Source: Viscum album
Lineage: Eukaryota; Streptophyta; Magnoliopsida; Santalales; Viscaceae
Direction: 5' to 3'
Length of the DNA stretch: 64,000 bases
NCBI GenBank assembly: GCA_963277665.1
Contig: OY728136.1
Location: 1,980,524,576-1,980,588,575 of the forward strand
How positions within the stretch are numbered: the first letter of the stretch is position 1; each line of letters starts with the position of its first letter. Shown here piece by piece: positions 12,061-24,257 of this stretch. The notes under the pieces are model-generated. The model saw nothing but the letters and a program-made list of their open reading frames with translations, had not been told where the DNA came from and made no database searches. The translations under genes were made by a program, and so were the position numbers.

Positions 12061-15000
12061 GAAATCGTCATACCTCAAGACATATATTCTTTAGCCAACT
12101 ATATTATTATTAGAGGACATGAATTTTTATGCCTTAGAAATCTTGCTTTAATCTGATGGGGTTTCTTATAATCTGAGGTCGTTGGTACTAGGTAATTGAT
12201 TTAGGTGTGCATTTGAGACATCAAATATTTTTTGGACATGAGGTATCAGTTGTCACATGGAGTCAGGTTATTTTAATAGTGGTGTAACCTGATGGTTCAT
12301 CTGGGCTGATTTACATTAGGGGATTCCTTGGGATTAGGCTAAGGATCCTCTCTACTATCGTATTTCGGCATTAGCTAAAGTAGGTGATCACTCCCTTATG
12401 GATTCTGAGTATAAGTGGAGCAGGTTATTATTATGCATGTGTGTAATGATAATATATTTATTATTTTTTTACACCTATTAGATCATATATATCAGATAGT
12501 CACATGTTGGTAGTCACCTATAGAAATTCATTCTCACACACTACATAGAACCTTCAAGGAGAATATAGATCTAAAGGCTTTTCAATCTGGTAATAGTTTG
12601 ATCTATAGAGGTATACCATAAAATTCATTTTTTTTCCTCAGATTGATGGGAAGGGATAATGAGTTAATATGTTTGTTGTATTTTCCTTGTTTCTTTTCTA
12701 CAGCATCATGTTATTATATGCACAAACTGAGGTCATCCATAGGTGAACTCTATTCTTATTGATTTTTATAACATGTCTCATATTCATGTTCTATTTTAGT
12801 AGATAAAAATGGAATGTTATGATGTTTAATTTTGTAAATGGTATTGATCTTCTTTAATAATTATTTCTTCTACTGTTATTCATTATGCTTCTACCATGGG
12901 CGGGTTATTAGTCCAGGTTGTAATGTACTTCCTTTACATAGCATTATAAATATTAAAACATTACTATATCATAACCAGATGGTATAGTCTCAATAATATC
13001 ACATATTTACACCTTGAATTCTAGTTGGTACCTTTTGGTGTTCATGGAGGAATTATTAAGTCTTATTCGAACTCAACTCGTAGAAATGTTTAGGTGGATA
13101 AATGGTTTGGGGAGAAAAATGATGGAAGGTTTGAGAAGAATGCTTTAATTGAGTGATTTAGATGAGATAATAAATGTGTAGATTGAAAAAGATGGAATTT
13201 ATAAAAAGAAAAGTTAGGAAATTCATAATTCAATCATTTGGAAAAAGAAAATTAAGGCTTGATATATATTTTTTCTTTTTAATACCCAACTCAAAACATT
13301 CTAGGGAGGGATAAAATAAAAGTGTTCTAGACCTCTTACCATCATAAGAGCGTTTCTCAATTGAGAATTGGAGTTATGTGGAGAATATGATATAATATAT
13401 TTTTTTATGGTACAAAGGATTAACAATTGCATTGAGGGGAATCCAATGGGAATGACTGTTATTTTTACCTTTATTGTTGGTCTTTCTCTACGTCTAATTA
13501 AAGATATTAAAAACCATTCAATATGGGATTCATCCAACATTAATTTATCCTTTTAATAATTTACTTATTTATTATATAAGAATTAATTTTATTTTATGTC
13601 TTCCCTATTATCATATAATTACCAACTAGTTTTACTTAAATATAATATTTCTATCCAAGTACACACAAAAGTGAATTTAATATCACTTAGAGCAGAATGA
13701 GAATTGTTGATAAGGACTAAGATTTGTTGATTTATGAATAAAACGTTTTAGTCAACTATCCCTAAACTCAAAATATAGTTTCAATTTCATACAATTTATT
13801 ATTTATTATATTTTTTATATTATTATTTTGTAATAACTAAGAATAAGTAACCATATGTAATTTATTTATTAAGAAGGGGAGGTTATTTTTTCCTGAATAA
13901 TTAATGATGGAAGATTTTATTTTAGGAAAATTTATGTCTCATTTCGAATCATTTATACTTTATACTTTCTAAAATATTATATTTAAAATTTTCATACTAA
14001 TATAAATTAGGATTAGGGTGATTTTATTTACTAATACTATTCAATTTTAATTTAACATGAAATCCATTGATTAGTTTTTCTATTATTTATTTCTTCATAT
14101 TTGAATATAATTTTCAAAGAGAATGGAAACATTTTATTAACACCAGTATACTTGTTTTATTTATTCATACTATTTAAAAATGGATTTACATATGATTGTT
14201 TAATTGATGAAACTTTCTATATTTTGTGGTTTAATTACATTATTTTTTCTATTTGACAATAAAAAGAATGGATATTTCAGAAACTGTTGGGTAAACTACA
14301 TTCAATTATTTTAGATATGATGTTTTTAAAAAATTGCGGCCCCATGGACATAATTTTAAAACATCATAATTACAAACCATTCTAAAAAAATCATTATAAT
14401 TGTTTCACTTAGCTTAAAATAAAATCATTTGAGACAATTGAAGGAATCTCACATTAAAAATACTTCAAATTTTTTTAAAAACTAGATATGTTCTAGTGTC
14501 ATTTTGAATTTTTAATGTTTAAAAAAATTCTAATGTTTGACGGATTTTTCCACTTTTAGGGGGTTAAAATTTTCCATTTACTCAAGGATTTAATCGAGTA
14601 TATATTTTTTATTTCACTCTTGAAAAAATTATTCTTTTTTTAATCGTAGGAGTATGTTTTAAAATTTTCATTGAATTTGAAATTTTCTAATTAAACATGC
14701 ATTTTTTTCAACCAAATGGGATATAAAATTAAATCTTAATAATTGTGAACCTTTTATTCATTGAGGTAAAATATATTGGAGGGTTATTTTTTCTTCCCAA
14801 TAAATTATTAGGTACACCAATCCATTAAATTTTATTTTATTATTATTTTTGTTAATTATGTGTTATTTCTCCTTAGAGAAAAAGTGATATATTGAGGAAT
14901 GATATGTTGAAAATTAAATTATCATTAATTATTTTAATAGATATTTAAATTTAATAATTTTCATAAAATAAGAAACCAAAGTATCGCGAAACATTTTAAT

Positions 15001-18000
15001 TTAATGATTGAAATAATTTTTATTACTTGATATAGTTCATGAGGAAAAATAATTTTGAAATTCACATCCTTGATAGCGCTTTAGTTTTCCATTTTTGATA
15101 TAATTTTTTTCATCCATGATTGTGAAATTGATTTGTTGGGGATAAGAAATGTGTTAATTGTAAGAAAATTTGGTGTGGTCCCATTTTAATACATGTTTTC
15201 CACATAATTTTGATAAACAATAATTATTTTAATTATAATAATAACAATTATTATTTTTATGAATTCATATCAATTTTTAATTGATATTAAAAATTATTGA
15301 ATTATTATAATAAAATCAATTTTTTGGAAGCTGATGTGACTAAATGAGTATTCGGTTTATTTTATTCATCATTTTATGATAATATATTTGTTATTGTTTT
15401 TCATAGAATAATTATTTTGTTATAATTTGGTGTTTGTAATTTCAATGTCCAATGTTCCATGTATTCTTGAATATAACTTTTGGAATAAATAATATGAATT
15501 TTTTTCTAAAGACTTGAAAATTTATCAAAGTATCATTTTATATTCCATTTATAGGAATTTCATATGAATTGTATTTGATTTGACTCTTTTATATGACGTT
15601 TCCAATTTTGTATGACATCATCAATTTAATAAGACATTGAATGAAATTTCCTAATAAATACACCATTTTCAATTGCCTTCATGAGTTTGAAAATTTACAT
15701 GTTGGGCCTGATTGTGTAAGGATTCAATTTATATAAAAATTAGTGAACATTTACATCAGGTATGGACCTATATAATGGTTCTTCCTGCAGTTCAAAAGAT
15801 ATGTAGTGGAAAATCCATGTCTGAGACTTGCATAAATTCTATCAACATGACTATGGTAAGGGTTAATGCTTGGTTTTAAGAGATATTTATGGGTACACTT
15901 TTCATTATTCCACTTGTGTATGTATGATACTGAACCAAAAAGCTATATATGGATAGATTAACTTTATTATAGGATACAAAATTATTAATAGAAACACCAT
16001 GAGAATGTAACATCATCATGTAATGGGCTATGTTAGGGTATCAATGATTCTTCAATGGTCATATATAGATACTTAAACTATGTTTTAGGAAATATAAATT
16101 CATTATAAAGATCAATTTAAAAGGTGCAGAGTCCTGAAAACTCAAATAAAAAAAGGGTCTCTCAAGCTACATTTTGAGAGTTCAAATTAAATTATTATGG
16201 GAAATATTATAGATGTTTTAATAGAAACTGGGAGTTATGAATTGATTTATGATTTCTGTCCAATTTTACCTCTCATGGAGTTGAATCCTACCCACATTGG
16301 GGATGAACATTCTATTTGATTGATTTTTTAGAGTCACAGTGAAGGAGATAATGAATAGTAATAGAAAACATATTAAGGCCTAGGAATAGAATTGGTTAGA
16401 TGATTATATGATGGGAAGTTTTGAGTCATCTCATGAAGGTTCATAGATGCATCGAAAAGGGGGTTTTACCATTTATAAATACTGCCATCACACACATGCT
16501 TGATACTTATGAGAGGAAAGATTGAAATAGTGGGTTACTAACTACAAGGATATATATGGGAGTGGAGCTTATATACAAGGTTATCCCATTTGGGATGATT
16601 CTATAACTTCTTTTATTTCATTTTTTCAATTTATTATATGACAATTTTACTAATCTCTTTGAATACAGGATGAGGATTGTTAAATTCATTCATTGGTAAT
16701 GAAATTTTATTGGTTTTTTCTCATAATTAATATTTTCTTTATTTTAATAGATCGCTATTCTTCATCACCATTACCATGTATGTGTTTTTTCATTAGGCTT
16801 AATGATAAAATACATTCTATGTTGTTAATAGTTTTCAAATAGTTAAGAAAATGTAATTTATAAATATTTTAAAATGAATATCATAAAATATGATTAATGG
16901 AATGAATGCTGAGATTGGTCAATATCTTGATCTTAGTGATTGTCATCTAAAACATTTTTAATGGATGTGTGAAAATATATCATTAAAAAACTATGATATT
17001 TATCCTTCACATGCATACACCTTGAAAATATTAGTGTGATATTTTTTATTTTATGTTAATTCGTTAAATATTTATAAAAATGAGTTGATATGAACTCTAT
17101 CAGATAATATAAATTCACATTCATTTTCATTTTTTTCTATTATTAATACATTATGTTTTCTTTTTTCTTCCACTACCTCATTTTATTCAGTTTCATTAAT
17201 ACTCATTCAATTGTTGTATACTCAAATTTTTTTCTTCACCATTCTATTAATCTTTATGTAATTGAATGATTTTTTTAAATTTTTTTTTTATAGTTTTTAA
17301 AAAATATTAATGATTTCTCAAAAAAAAATATCCATATTGCCATTACATTATGGTTTGTAGGTAATAAATATATTTTTTAGTTTGGAAATATTAGAAACCA
17401 CCTAGTTTTATAAAGACTAACTGCATGAAAATAGAGTAAAATCACATTTAAAGAATGCATAAGAGTATTTAAACACATATAAAAAAACTAATCATTCATA
17501 TCCACACCCATTAAACTTTGATAAAATGAGTTCTTATTTTCCAGGTATTTAAGGTTAATGGAAAATCAAGAGAATGTAGAGAAAGGACCTAGAAAAGATC
17601 TGAGGAGGCTATTAATTGAATTCACTTTCAATATCCTAAAATAAATACTAATAAATAAACTCTAATATGGAATATAAGAGACACCTCATGTATGAGAGAG
17701 GGATTTATCTCAGGTGGTGTAGAAAAAGGAGGGTTGTAGATTACATTTAAATGAGGGGAAAATAATCCATGTCCAAATTATAAAAAAACATGGTAGACCA
17801 CATGGTTTGAATTTATATTTTCAGAAAACATGTTATAACCTTATGGGGGACACTATCTTAACCTCATAAATATCATGGTTTGGAAAACCATGAACTAATT
17901 ATAAAAAATACATTTGAGGAAAAATTGAAAGATTTTCATGATCTGTTCCATGATTAGTACTAATTGTGAACCAACTATGTGAAACGCATTATTTCCAAAA

Positions 18001-19734
18001 CTTTACTAATATTTTAATGAAAAAACTATAAAATAAGTGTAAAGGGAAGAAATTAAATACTTTTTTAAAATACTTAACATGACATTGTTGGTGATACAAT
18101 AATGGTTAATAATTTTATCAAATGGGAAACAATGATTGATGCTTGAGCAATGAACCTACCACACCACATAATGTTTTATAGGTAATGATTATTTACAAAT
18201 GCTTATGATTTCTTGTTTTATGTTATTACCACATATTCATAATTGGTTATCTCTGATTTTATTATTATAAGATTTAGGTTCCCTTTATGTTCATGGTTAC
18301 CCGTTAAACCCTTTGATGTTCAATTTATATCATGACTATAATTCTCCCTATGTTACCCTTAGTTAACATTTTACAAGTCTACATACCTCACACTTTTCTA
18401 TTATATATTTACATAGGATATTTTATTTAGTGCTAATAGTGTATAGAAATATAGGATAAAAATATTTGTATATGAATCCATAATAGCATTATTTAATTAT
18501 TTTACGATTATTTATTATTTAGATAATCTTTTCAGACACTGAACCTTTAAAATTTTTAATTCTATTATCTATAACCTTTCTTATTTTTTTATATTAATAA
18601 CATTATGAGAACCCCAAAATAATAAAATCCTACGTGGTACCACAAAAAATACCAACCAATAATGGGACTCCCTTGAACTATCCATCACATCCAATCTGGT
18701 AAAACAAAACATGAAAAAATAATGTGATTAGATAGTTGATCATTTCTGAGGGAAAAACAATAATTTTATCATAAAAGTTGAGGGGGATTTTACTAATGTT
18801 TTGTCTAGAAGAAAAATTATTGAGAAAATTATCTTTTTCTACTAGTGAGCTAAAAGAGATAGAAAATTTATACAGCAAAAATGAATCACTGGTATACCAT
18901 CATTGGGAAGTTAGTAGCATTGAAAAAATAGAGAAAAAATAAGGGTACACCTATACAAAAGTTGAGTATCCAAGAATTCTATAGTAGGGATATAGAAACA
19001 TCAGTATAATCATGTTATCCATTGATGAAATAGAAAAATATGATGATTGGAACATGAAATTGAAAATTATTAAAATGTTGAGCAGGAATTAGAAACAATT
19101 ATAAAGTATCAAATAAAACCCACGAAATCCTTCTCAGTGATCCATCATGATGTGCATATATTTCTAAAACATTACTTCGGTTATCTTTAATATAATTTTA
19201 GTCGACCTATAAGATAAAATAAGGGGCAAGGGAGAAAAGGCTGCAAAGACAACATAAAAATGTAGACCATGTATCCTATAATAAAAAAGACCATTTCCAT
19301 ATAAACAAAATCAATATGGATTATTGAAACAATTTATTCCCATAATCATGTAATCAGTATTATCTAGTAGTTAGGAGAATATCACAATCAGGTATTCCTT
19401 ATAAAACTACTCGTAGTAGCGAATCAAGTAACAGGGAGGTCCTAAAAAGGAAATAATAATATATCCTAGAAATATGAATAAATCCATATCTATAACCAAT
19501 TTCATAGTCACAACGAGTGGTATAAAATATGGGAAAATAATTTTAAGATGTATGGACACACAGACAATGAGAAAATATAAAAATTGAGTGAGATTATTTT
19601 AGGTTTACTTGGATAGTTCTCTTGGGAAGAGCTCCTGACTTAGTTATACCATGATTTTGGTAGAACCATATACATTTTAATTTCATAATTGATAATAAAT
19701 TAAACACCAAAAATATTTTCCTTGATCAGAATAT
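12061..19734. other. Long AT-rich stretch without recognisable gene
   Basis: Both strands were read. Only short open frames occur (for example 13301-13540 and 13368-13556, opposite strands over the same interval), and none carries a family motif. The part 12100-13300 is slightly richer in GC than 13560-19700 and may be an old LTR or leader: it has ggtatcag at about 12225, discussed under rejected items. Long runs of A or T and the lack of repeated words suggest very old, decayed repeats. Confidence 0.5.
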
Positions 19735-20200
19735 TACTAAGTGAAAATGAAATTATATCTTGATGGACTTCATCATAGGGGTACCCCAAGCTCATAAAGG
19801 TTATAATTCTCTCTAGCTGATCACAGATAAGTTGAAAAATTAGGTCACTTCCTATTGATTGTTAAGTCAGATGCTATGATTAATTTTTATAGGATTTATG
19901 TGGATAAGGTTGTGAGGCTATATGAATTTCCAAGTCACATCGTCTCATATTGGGACACACAATTTACCTCATGATTCTAGAGGCAATTTTATTATTCTTT
20001 TGGAACATAGTTGTGACTCACAACTATTTTCCACACTCATATTAATGATTATATAAATCATAGATTCTTGAAATTAGAGGATATATTTTGGGAAGGAATT
20101 TTATAATTCAATGGGTCTAGAGTAAATAATTTTCCATTGGATGAGTCTTCATACATGAACACCTATCACTCATCCATCGATATAGACTCTATTATGTTAT
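19735..20200 (+). pseudogene. Integrase catalytic core fragment, element E (Ty3/gypsy)
   Basis: Plus-strand frames read in order: DGLHHRGTPSS, equivalent to MDF+.GLP+.; then DKL.K...F; then NFYRIYVDKVVRLYEFPSHI and VSYWDTQFTS, matching Y+.EIV+LHGVP.SIVSDRDTRFTS. The core is therefore clear although the VSDRD aspartate is replaced (VSYWD). About 60 residues later a decayed TYHSSIDI (for AYHSSIQM) follows. Several frameshifts and stops. No intact RT or RNase H was recognised upstream. Confidence 0.8.
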
Positions 20201-20399
20201 TTTATGAATAGTTATATTATTCTCTATTGTAGTGTTTCGAGGTTTGGAAGTCTTCAGTTCTTAGACCATATGTGGTTCAAAGCTGATAAATAATCATTAG
20301 GTTGTTCTTGAGTAGATGAAAGCATTATAGGACTGAAAAAAGTCTGATACTAATAACCGGATGAGTCCCTTGTAGTACATGTATGGGGATCACATATTC

Positions 20400-20812
20400 T
20401 TAAAGGATTATCCTCAAATGGGGAAGAAGAGGTATCCAAAAGGTAGGGATATCTTGCGCTAATTTTTTAGGGGAATTTTGAGGATTTGTGGTATGTTTTA
20501 TGAGGTGTATTATTAGTTGGAATTTACACCATTAATTAAATAGTTTCTCAAAATCTTATATGTATCTCATCTCCCTAAAAATATTCATGATGGCTCCAAG
20601 TTCATTGAATATGGTTAGTTAGATATCTAGGATTATAAATCATTCATGGAATAGCTATTTGATATCCAATATCACCAGTAGATGGTCTTTCAGGGATGGA
20701 ACAACCCTTTTATTTATGTGTTATAGAGGTATGGTGTCTTATAAGAGATTACATATGAGTGTGAGAAATATATGCATTCTTAGTACCCATTTTTTTATAT
20801 TTTTATTATTTT
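20400..20812 (+). pseudogene. Integrase C-terminus and chromodomain relic, element E
   Basis: Plus-strand reading gives KWGRRGIQKVGI (for KFG+RGKLSPR+IGP), then SHLPKNIHDGSKFIEYG (for VSMLRKYI.DPSHVIEYE). The end reads FIYVL*RYGVL*EITYECEK followed by YMHS*YPFF, which follows LVKVLWR...VEEATWE.E..MR..YP.LF. The tryptophan of the TWE motif is replaced by tyrosine (TYE). This identifies a chromovirus lineage. Stops interrupt all of it. Confidence 0.75.
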
Positions 20813-21219
20813 TTCTTGTTCTATTTTGATTAATGATGTAATTTCTAAAATATTTCTTGATTATGGGATGTTATATTCCTTGATGTTATGTGTGTTAATA
20901 TTGTAGGTATATGGATAGTGGGAAAACTTATTCCAAATCAATATGTGTTATAACATAACGTAAATTAATACAATATATGTGAGTTAATGATGTCCAAATA
21001 GAATAATATACTGATATGGGAGGTGTGATTCAATGTTTTTTGTTCTTAGGGAATTGGTTGTGTTTGGTTGTTGTTGTATTTTCCATTGTCTATATAGTGG
21101 TTGAGGTGGTAGTGCGGATAGGTATGTGAAAATTTTATTTCTTGAGGATGGTAGAGTGTTATTGTGATGTTGTTATGATGAACAATTAGTGAATATTTTT
21201 TGATAGTTTTGGTGTGTTT

Positions 21220-21231
21220 GGTAGGTGGGGG
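21220..21231 (+). other. Polypurine-tract candidate before the E LTR
   Basis: GGTAGGTGGGGG lies immediately before TGTTACATTG, about 420 bp downstream of the chromodomain relic. The position and G-rich composition fit a plus-strand primer site of a Ty3/gypsy element. Confidence 0.45.
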
Positions 21232-22658
21232 TGTTACATTGTAATGATATCATTAATATTTATCTTATGAGGTTGTTATTTCGACAACTACTCTATTTTA
21301 TTCTCTGGGTTCATTTTTATTCTTGAGAGTGAGAATATTTTGAGAGGCATCATATATAATGGTCCAAACAATCCGTCCAATTACATTATGGGAATTCAAA
21401 GGGGTTGAGTTGTCTGAAGATGTTTCTGAGGGAATTAGAGGATGAAAAGGAGGATCTAGATGTAGAATCTAGATGAAGGGAGTTCTATGGCATGATAAAT
21501 GGGGGTACATATTAATGAGGTATGTTTCTATGTAGAGTATCTAGTTGTGGTGTACTGTACCTAGGGTATAGCATCAGTGCCACATCTAATTTTCCTTGGT
21601 TGTTGCATGGAGGTGGGCTTGTTTCCCAAGTGGCTACAACATAGTTGTGTTGGATGATGCATGATGTTTTGGAGGAGTATGTTTAGGGGTTCATCCTTTT
21701 TGGCGTAGTTGTGATATTGATATGGGATAGGTTATTTCCCCCTTACGAGTTCGGGGGTTTTACGGCATAGTAGTCTTTGCTGCATCACAATTTCCTCTTT
21801 TTCTATAGGATCTAAAATTTATGGATATATGAAATCTAAATGGATTATTTGTATATCCTTACTCCAACTTTTTCCCGCAAATTATATTATTGTCCTATAC
21901 TTTTTCCATAATTCTATGGAATAGTAAAGGGGGGTTCACCATGTCTTTATTGTTTTAGGATGGGTATAAAACCCTAAATTCGATTGAACTAGATCACATT
22001 TCCAAAACAATTCATCATTTATTTGGGAACCAATGTGTATAATATTGAGTTATAATATCTCCCTTTTATTCAATTTCATCTGTGTCCTTGGGAGATCAAT
22101 ATAGGAGTTTTTTGGGTAAATTTCCTCCTTGTTTTTTTCTGGTTACCTTCCATTTCTTGTCTTGGAAGATCTGTTGTTGGGAAACATGTGGTTTATATGG
22201 TTTTTTGGTAATAAGATGTTGTGGGGTGTTTTTTATGGTGATATATGTTTTCTCACTAATTAACATTCTTGATGGTGGCCTTCTTCATGGATGAAACTTG
22301 TGAAGTAGAACCAAAATCTATGTTTGAGGTATGGGTTCCTTCATTTCTCTTCTAGTTGTATCATGTGAGAGGATATATTCATTTGTTTATCATTCTGAAC
22401 ATAGTATGAAATAATGTAATAAATAGAAATAATTGTTTTAATTGATATTTAATGGTAAGGTAATGAAATGTATGTTTTTCAGCATTTCATATTATTTGAT
22501 ATTGAGATTGTACATTCTTGATGACATTAAGAAAATCGTTGGAGAAGAGGGATTATATTGCGTTGTTGTCTTTTTTCTGTTGTGAAAACCTAGTTTTGTG
22601 GTTGTTTTTTGCACCTAAAATATAATTATCTAAGAAATTATATATTTTTTAAAGAAAT
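21232..22658 (+). repeat. Probable 3' LTR of element E (possibly truncated)
   Basis: Starts TGTTACATTG after a purine-rich tract, downstream of E integrase. It contains a good TATA box (21965-21970) followed by ACCCTAAATTCG, a layout common in plant LTR promoters. No second copy is visible in the window, and the right end is not defined because another LTR start (TGTAATACCCC) appears at 22659. An unusually GC-rich stretch (about 21560-21790) lies in the would-be U3. Confidence 0.45.
21965..21970 (+). promoter_or_regulatory. TATA box in the E LTR
   Basis: TATAAA within GGGTATAAAACCCTAAATTC. A canonical plant core promoter word in the middle of an LTR-like segment. Activity unknown. Confidence 0.5.
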
Positions 22659-24241
22659 GTAATACCCCTGATAATTAGGTCTTGTGTGAGAATTATTATA
22701 AAATAAATAATTTAATGTGATTAAAATCCCCAAGATAAATCTAAAAAATAATATGTATATGTTATGTGAAAGGTGTTGTGATTTGGGATTGTGATGTGGG
22801 TGTGGATTTCCAATGAAGTGGATTTTGAAATTGTGGTTGTGGTGTGGGAAGTGGTTGTGATATAGAAAATGTTTATCATTTTGAAATAGTGGTAATTTGG
22901 GGTCTGTTGGTAGGAGAAGGATGGTTGTTGTGATATGTGATTTTTTTTCGTCTCTTGGGTTATAATGAAATTAATTGGTTAAATTTGTATTGGATTGAAA
23001 TGGTTAATTAATGATTGAAATAAATATGGACATGTGGTAAAATGTGGTTGATGCTTAATGAGAAATAAATGGGCTAAAATAATGGAATGGGTTAGTAATT
23101 AAGAATTCTAGAAATTTGGCCAAACATGAATTTAAAGGAGAAATATGGCTTGTGGCATTTAGTGTGGGATTGTGCATTTAGTGGTGACATCGAAATTGGA
23201 GGTGGATATGAGGATTGGTAGTGATGTTTTGAGTTAGTTGTTACTCATTCTATAAACACTTATATTGGGATTTTGTGTGGCTATATATATATATATCATT
23301 TATTTCTATTGTGACTTCTATATGCACTCTATCTGTGTCAATCACAATGTGCCAACACCCAAAGGTTTTGGGGTTGTTTTCCCAACATCTTCATGGAGGA
23401 AATGAATGGTTGGTTACTCTTTTATCTCCAATGATATATAATATAAATGTTATATATGCATGGGCTTTGATGGCCATAAATATAATTTAAACTATTATTG
23501 GTTTTTTGGGGACTTAATTTAGATATTTAGGTGGGTTTTTATTGTAGGAGGAAAGAATGAGGCTGATGCACTTCATTTTTATGCTACCTTACTATTTATG
23601 ATATGGTTGTGGATGGGATTTTATGTTATTTCCTATGTTTGTATAATTAATTTGTGATGTGATGGGATGAGACAAGTGCGTTAGTGTGAGATGGGATGTG
23701 ATGTGATAGACCATCATTATTTGCATAAGGATATTATATGAAAGATATAGGACCGTCAATATCTATGTCATTGGGGAGTGAGAGTAGAAAACCATTGGAA
23801 AATAAGTTCATGATATATTTTTATCGATATGAATATTATTATATTACTATACTTATAAGAGTTATAAGGTGATAATGCCTTAGTGAAGAGGTATTGGTTA
23901 GTTGCCTGGTGTTTTGGCTTTTTTTATTTTCTCATAGGTCCATTGGTATGATATTTTTCACATGTATATAAGATATATGGGAATGATACTATTTATTATA
24001 CATGTATACTCACATTAAATATATTTATATATATAAATATTTTTCTGGTTTTAGTAGGGCATTATGGATTGTATTGGACATCACTAGCTCAGACTTTAAG
24101 AGATGTTTTTGAGCCTCTATTATATGACTTTTCTCTAGGTATTTATTTAATGATTCTTGTTTTATTAAATTATAAATGTACTGTGGGGTGGTTTTGGTTT
24201 TATTTATCTTATGAAATGTCCTTGAGTTAATTGATCATTAA
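22659..24241 (+). repeat. LTR H, 5' LTR of a plus-strand element or partial copy
   Basis: Begins TGTAATACCCCTGATAATTA, a common start type for plant Ty3/gypsy LTRs. The preceding bases (tttttaaagaaa) are not a polypurine tract of the usual G-rich kind, so this is more likely a 5' or solo LTR than a 3' LTR. The interior is G/T-rich on the plus strand (repeated gtggttgtg words near 22800-22900) with a TATA-like run at about 23281-23298. The end is placed before a primer-site-like word at 24242. No partner copy is seen. Confidence 0.5.
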
Positions 24242-24257
24242 TATAGTATCACTGGGT
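24242..24257 (+). other. Primer-binding-site-like word after LTR H
   Basis: AGTATCACTGGGTC resembles the initiator-Met primer site TGGTATCAGAGCC with several mismatches, and follows the LTR-like segment starting at 22659. Weak by itself; supports a 5' LTR reading of H. Confidence 0.3.

Noticed and set aside
12221..12240. GGTATCAG word as a primer-binding site for a plus-strand element
   Set aside because: Only eight bases match, the following bases do not, and the sequence to its left is the minus-strand LTR of element A.
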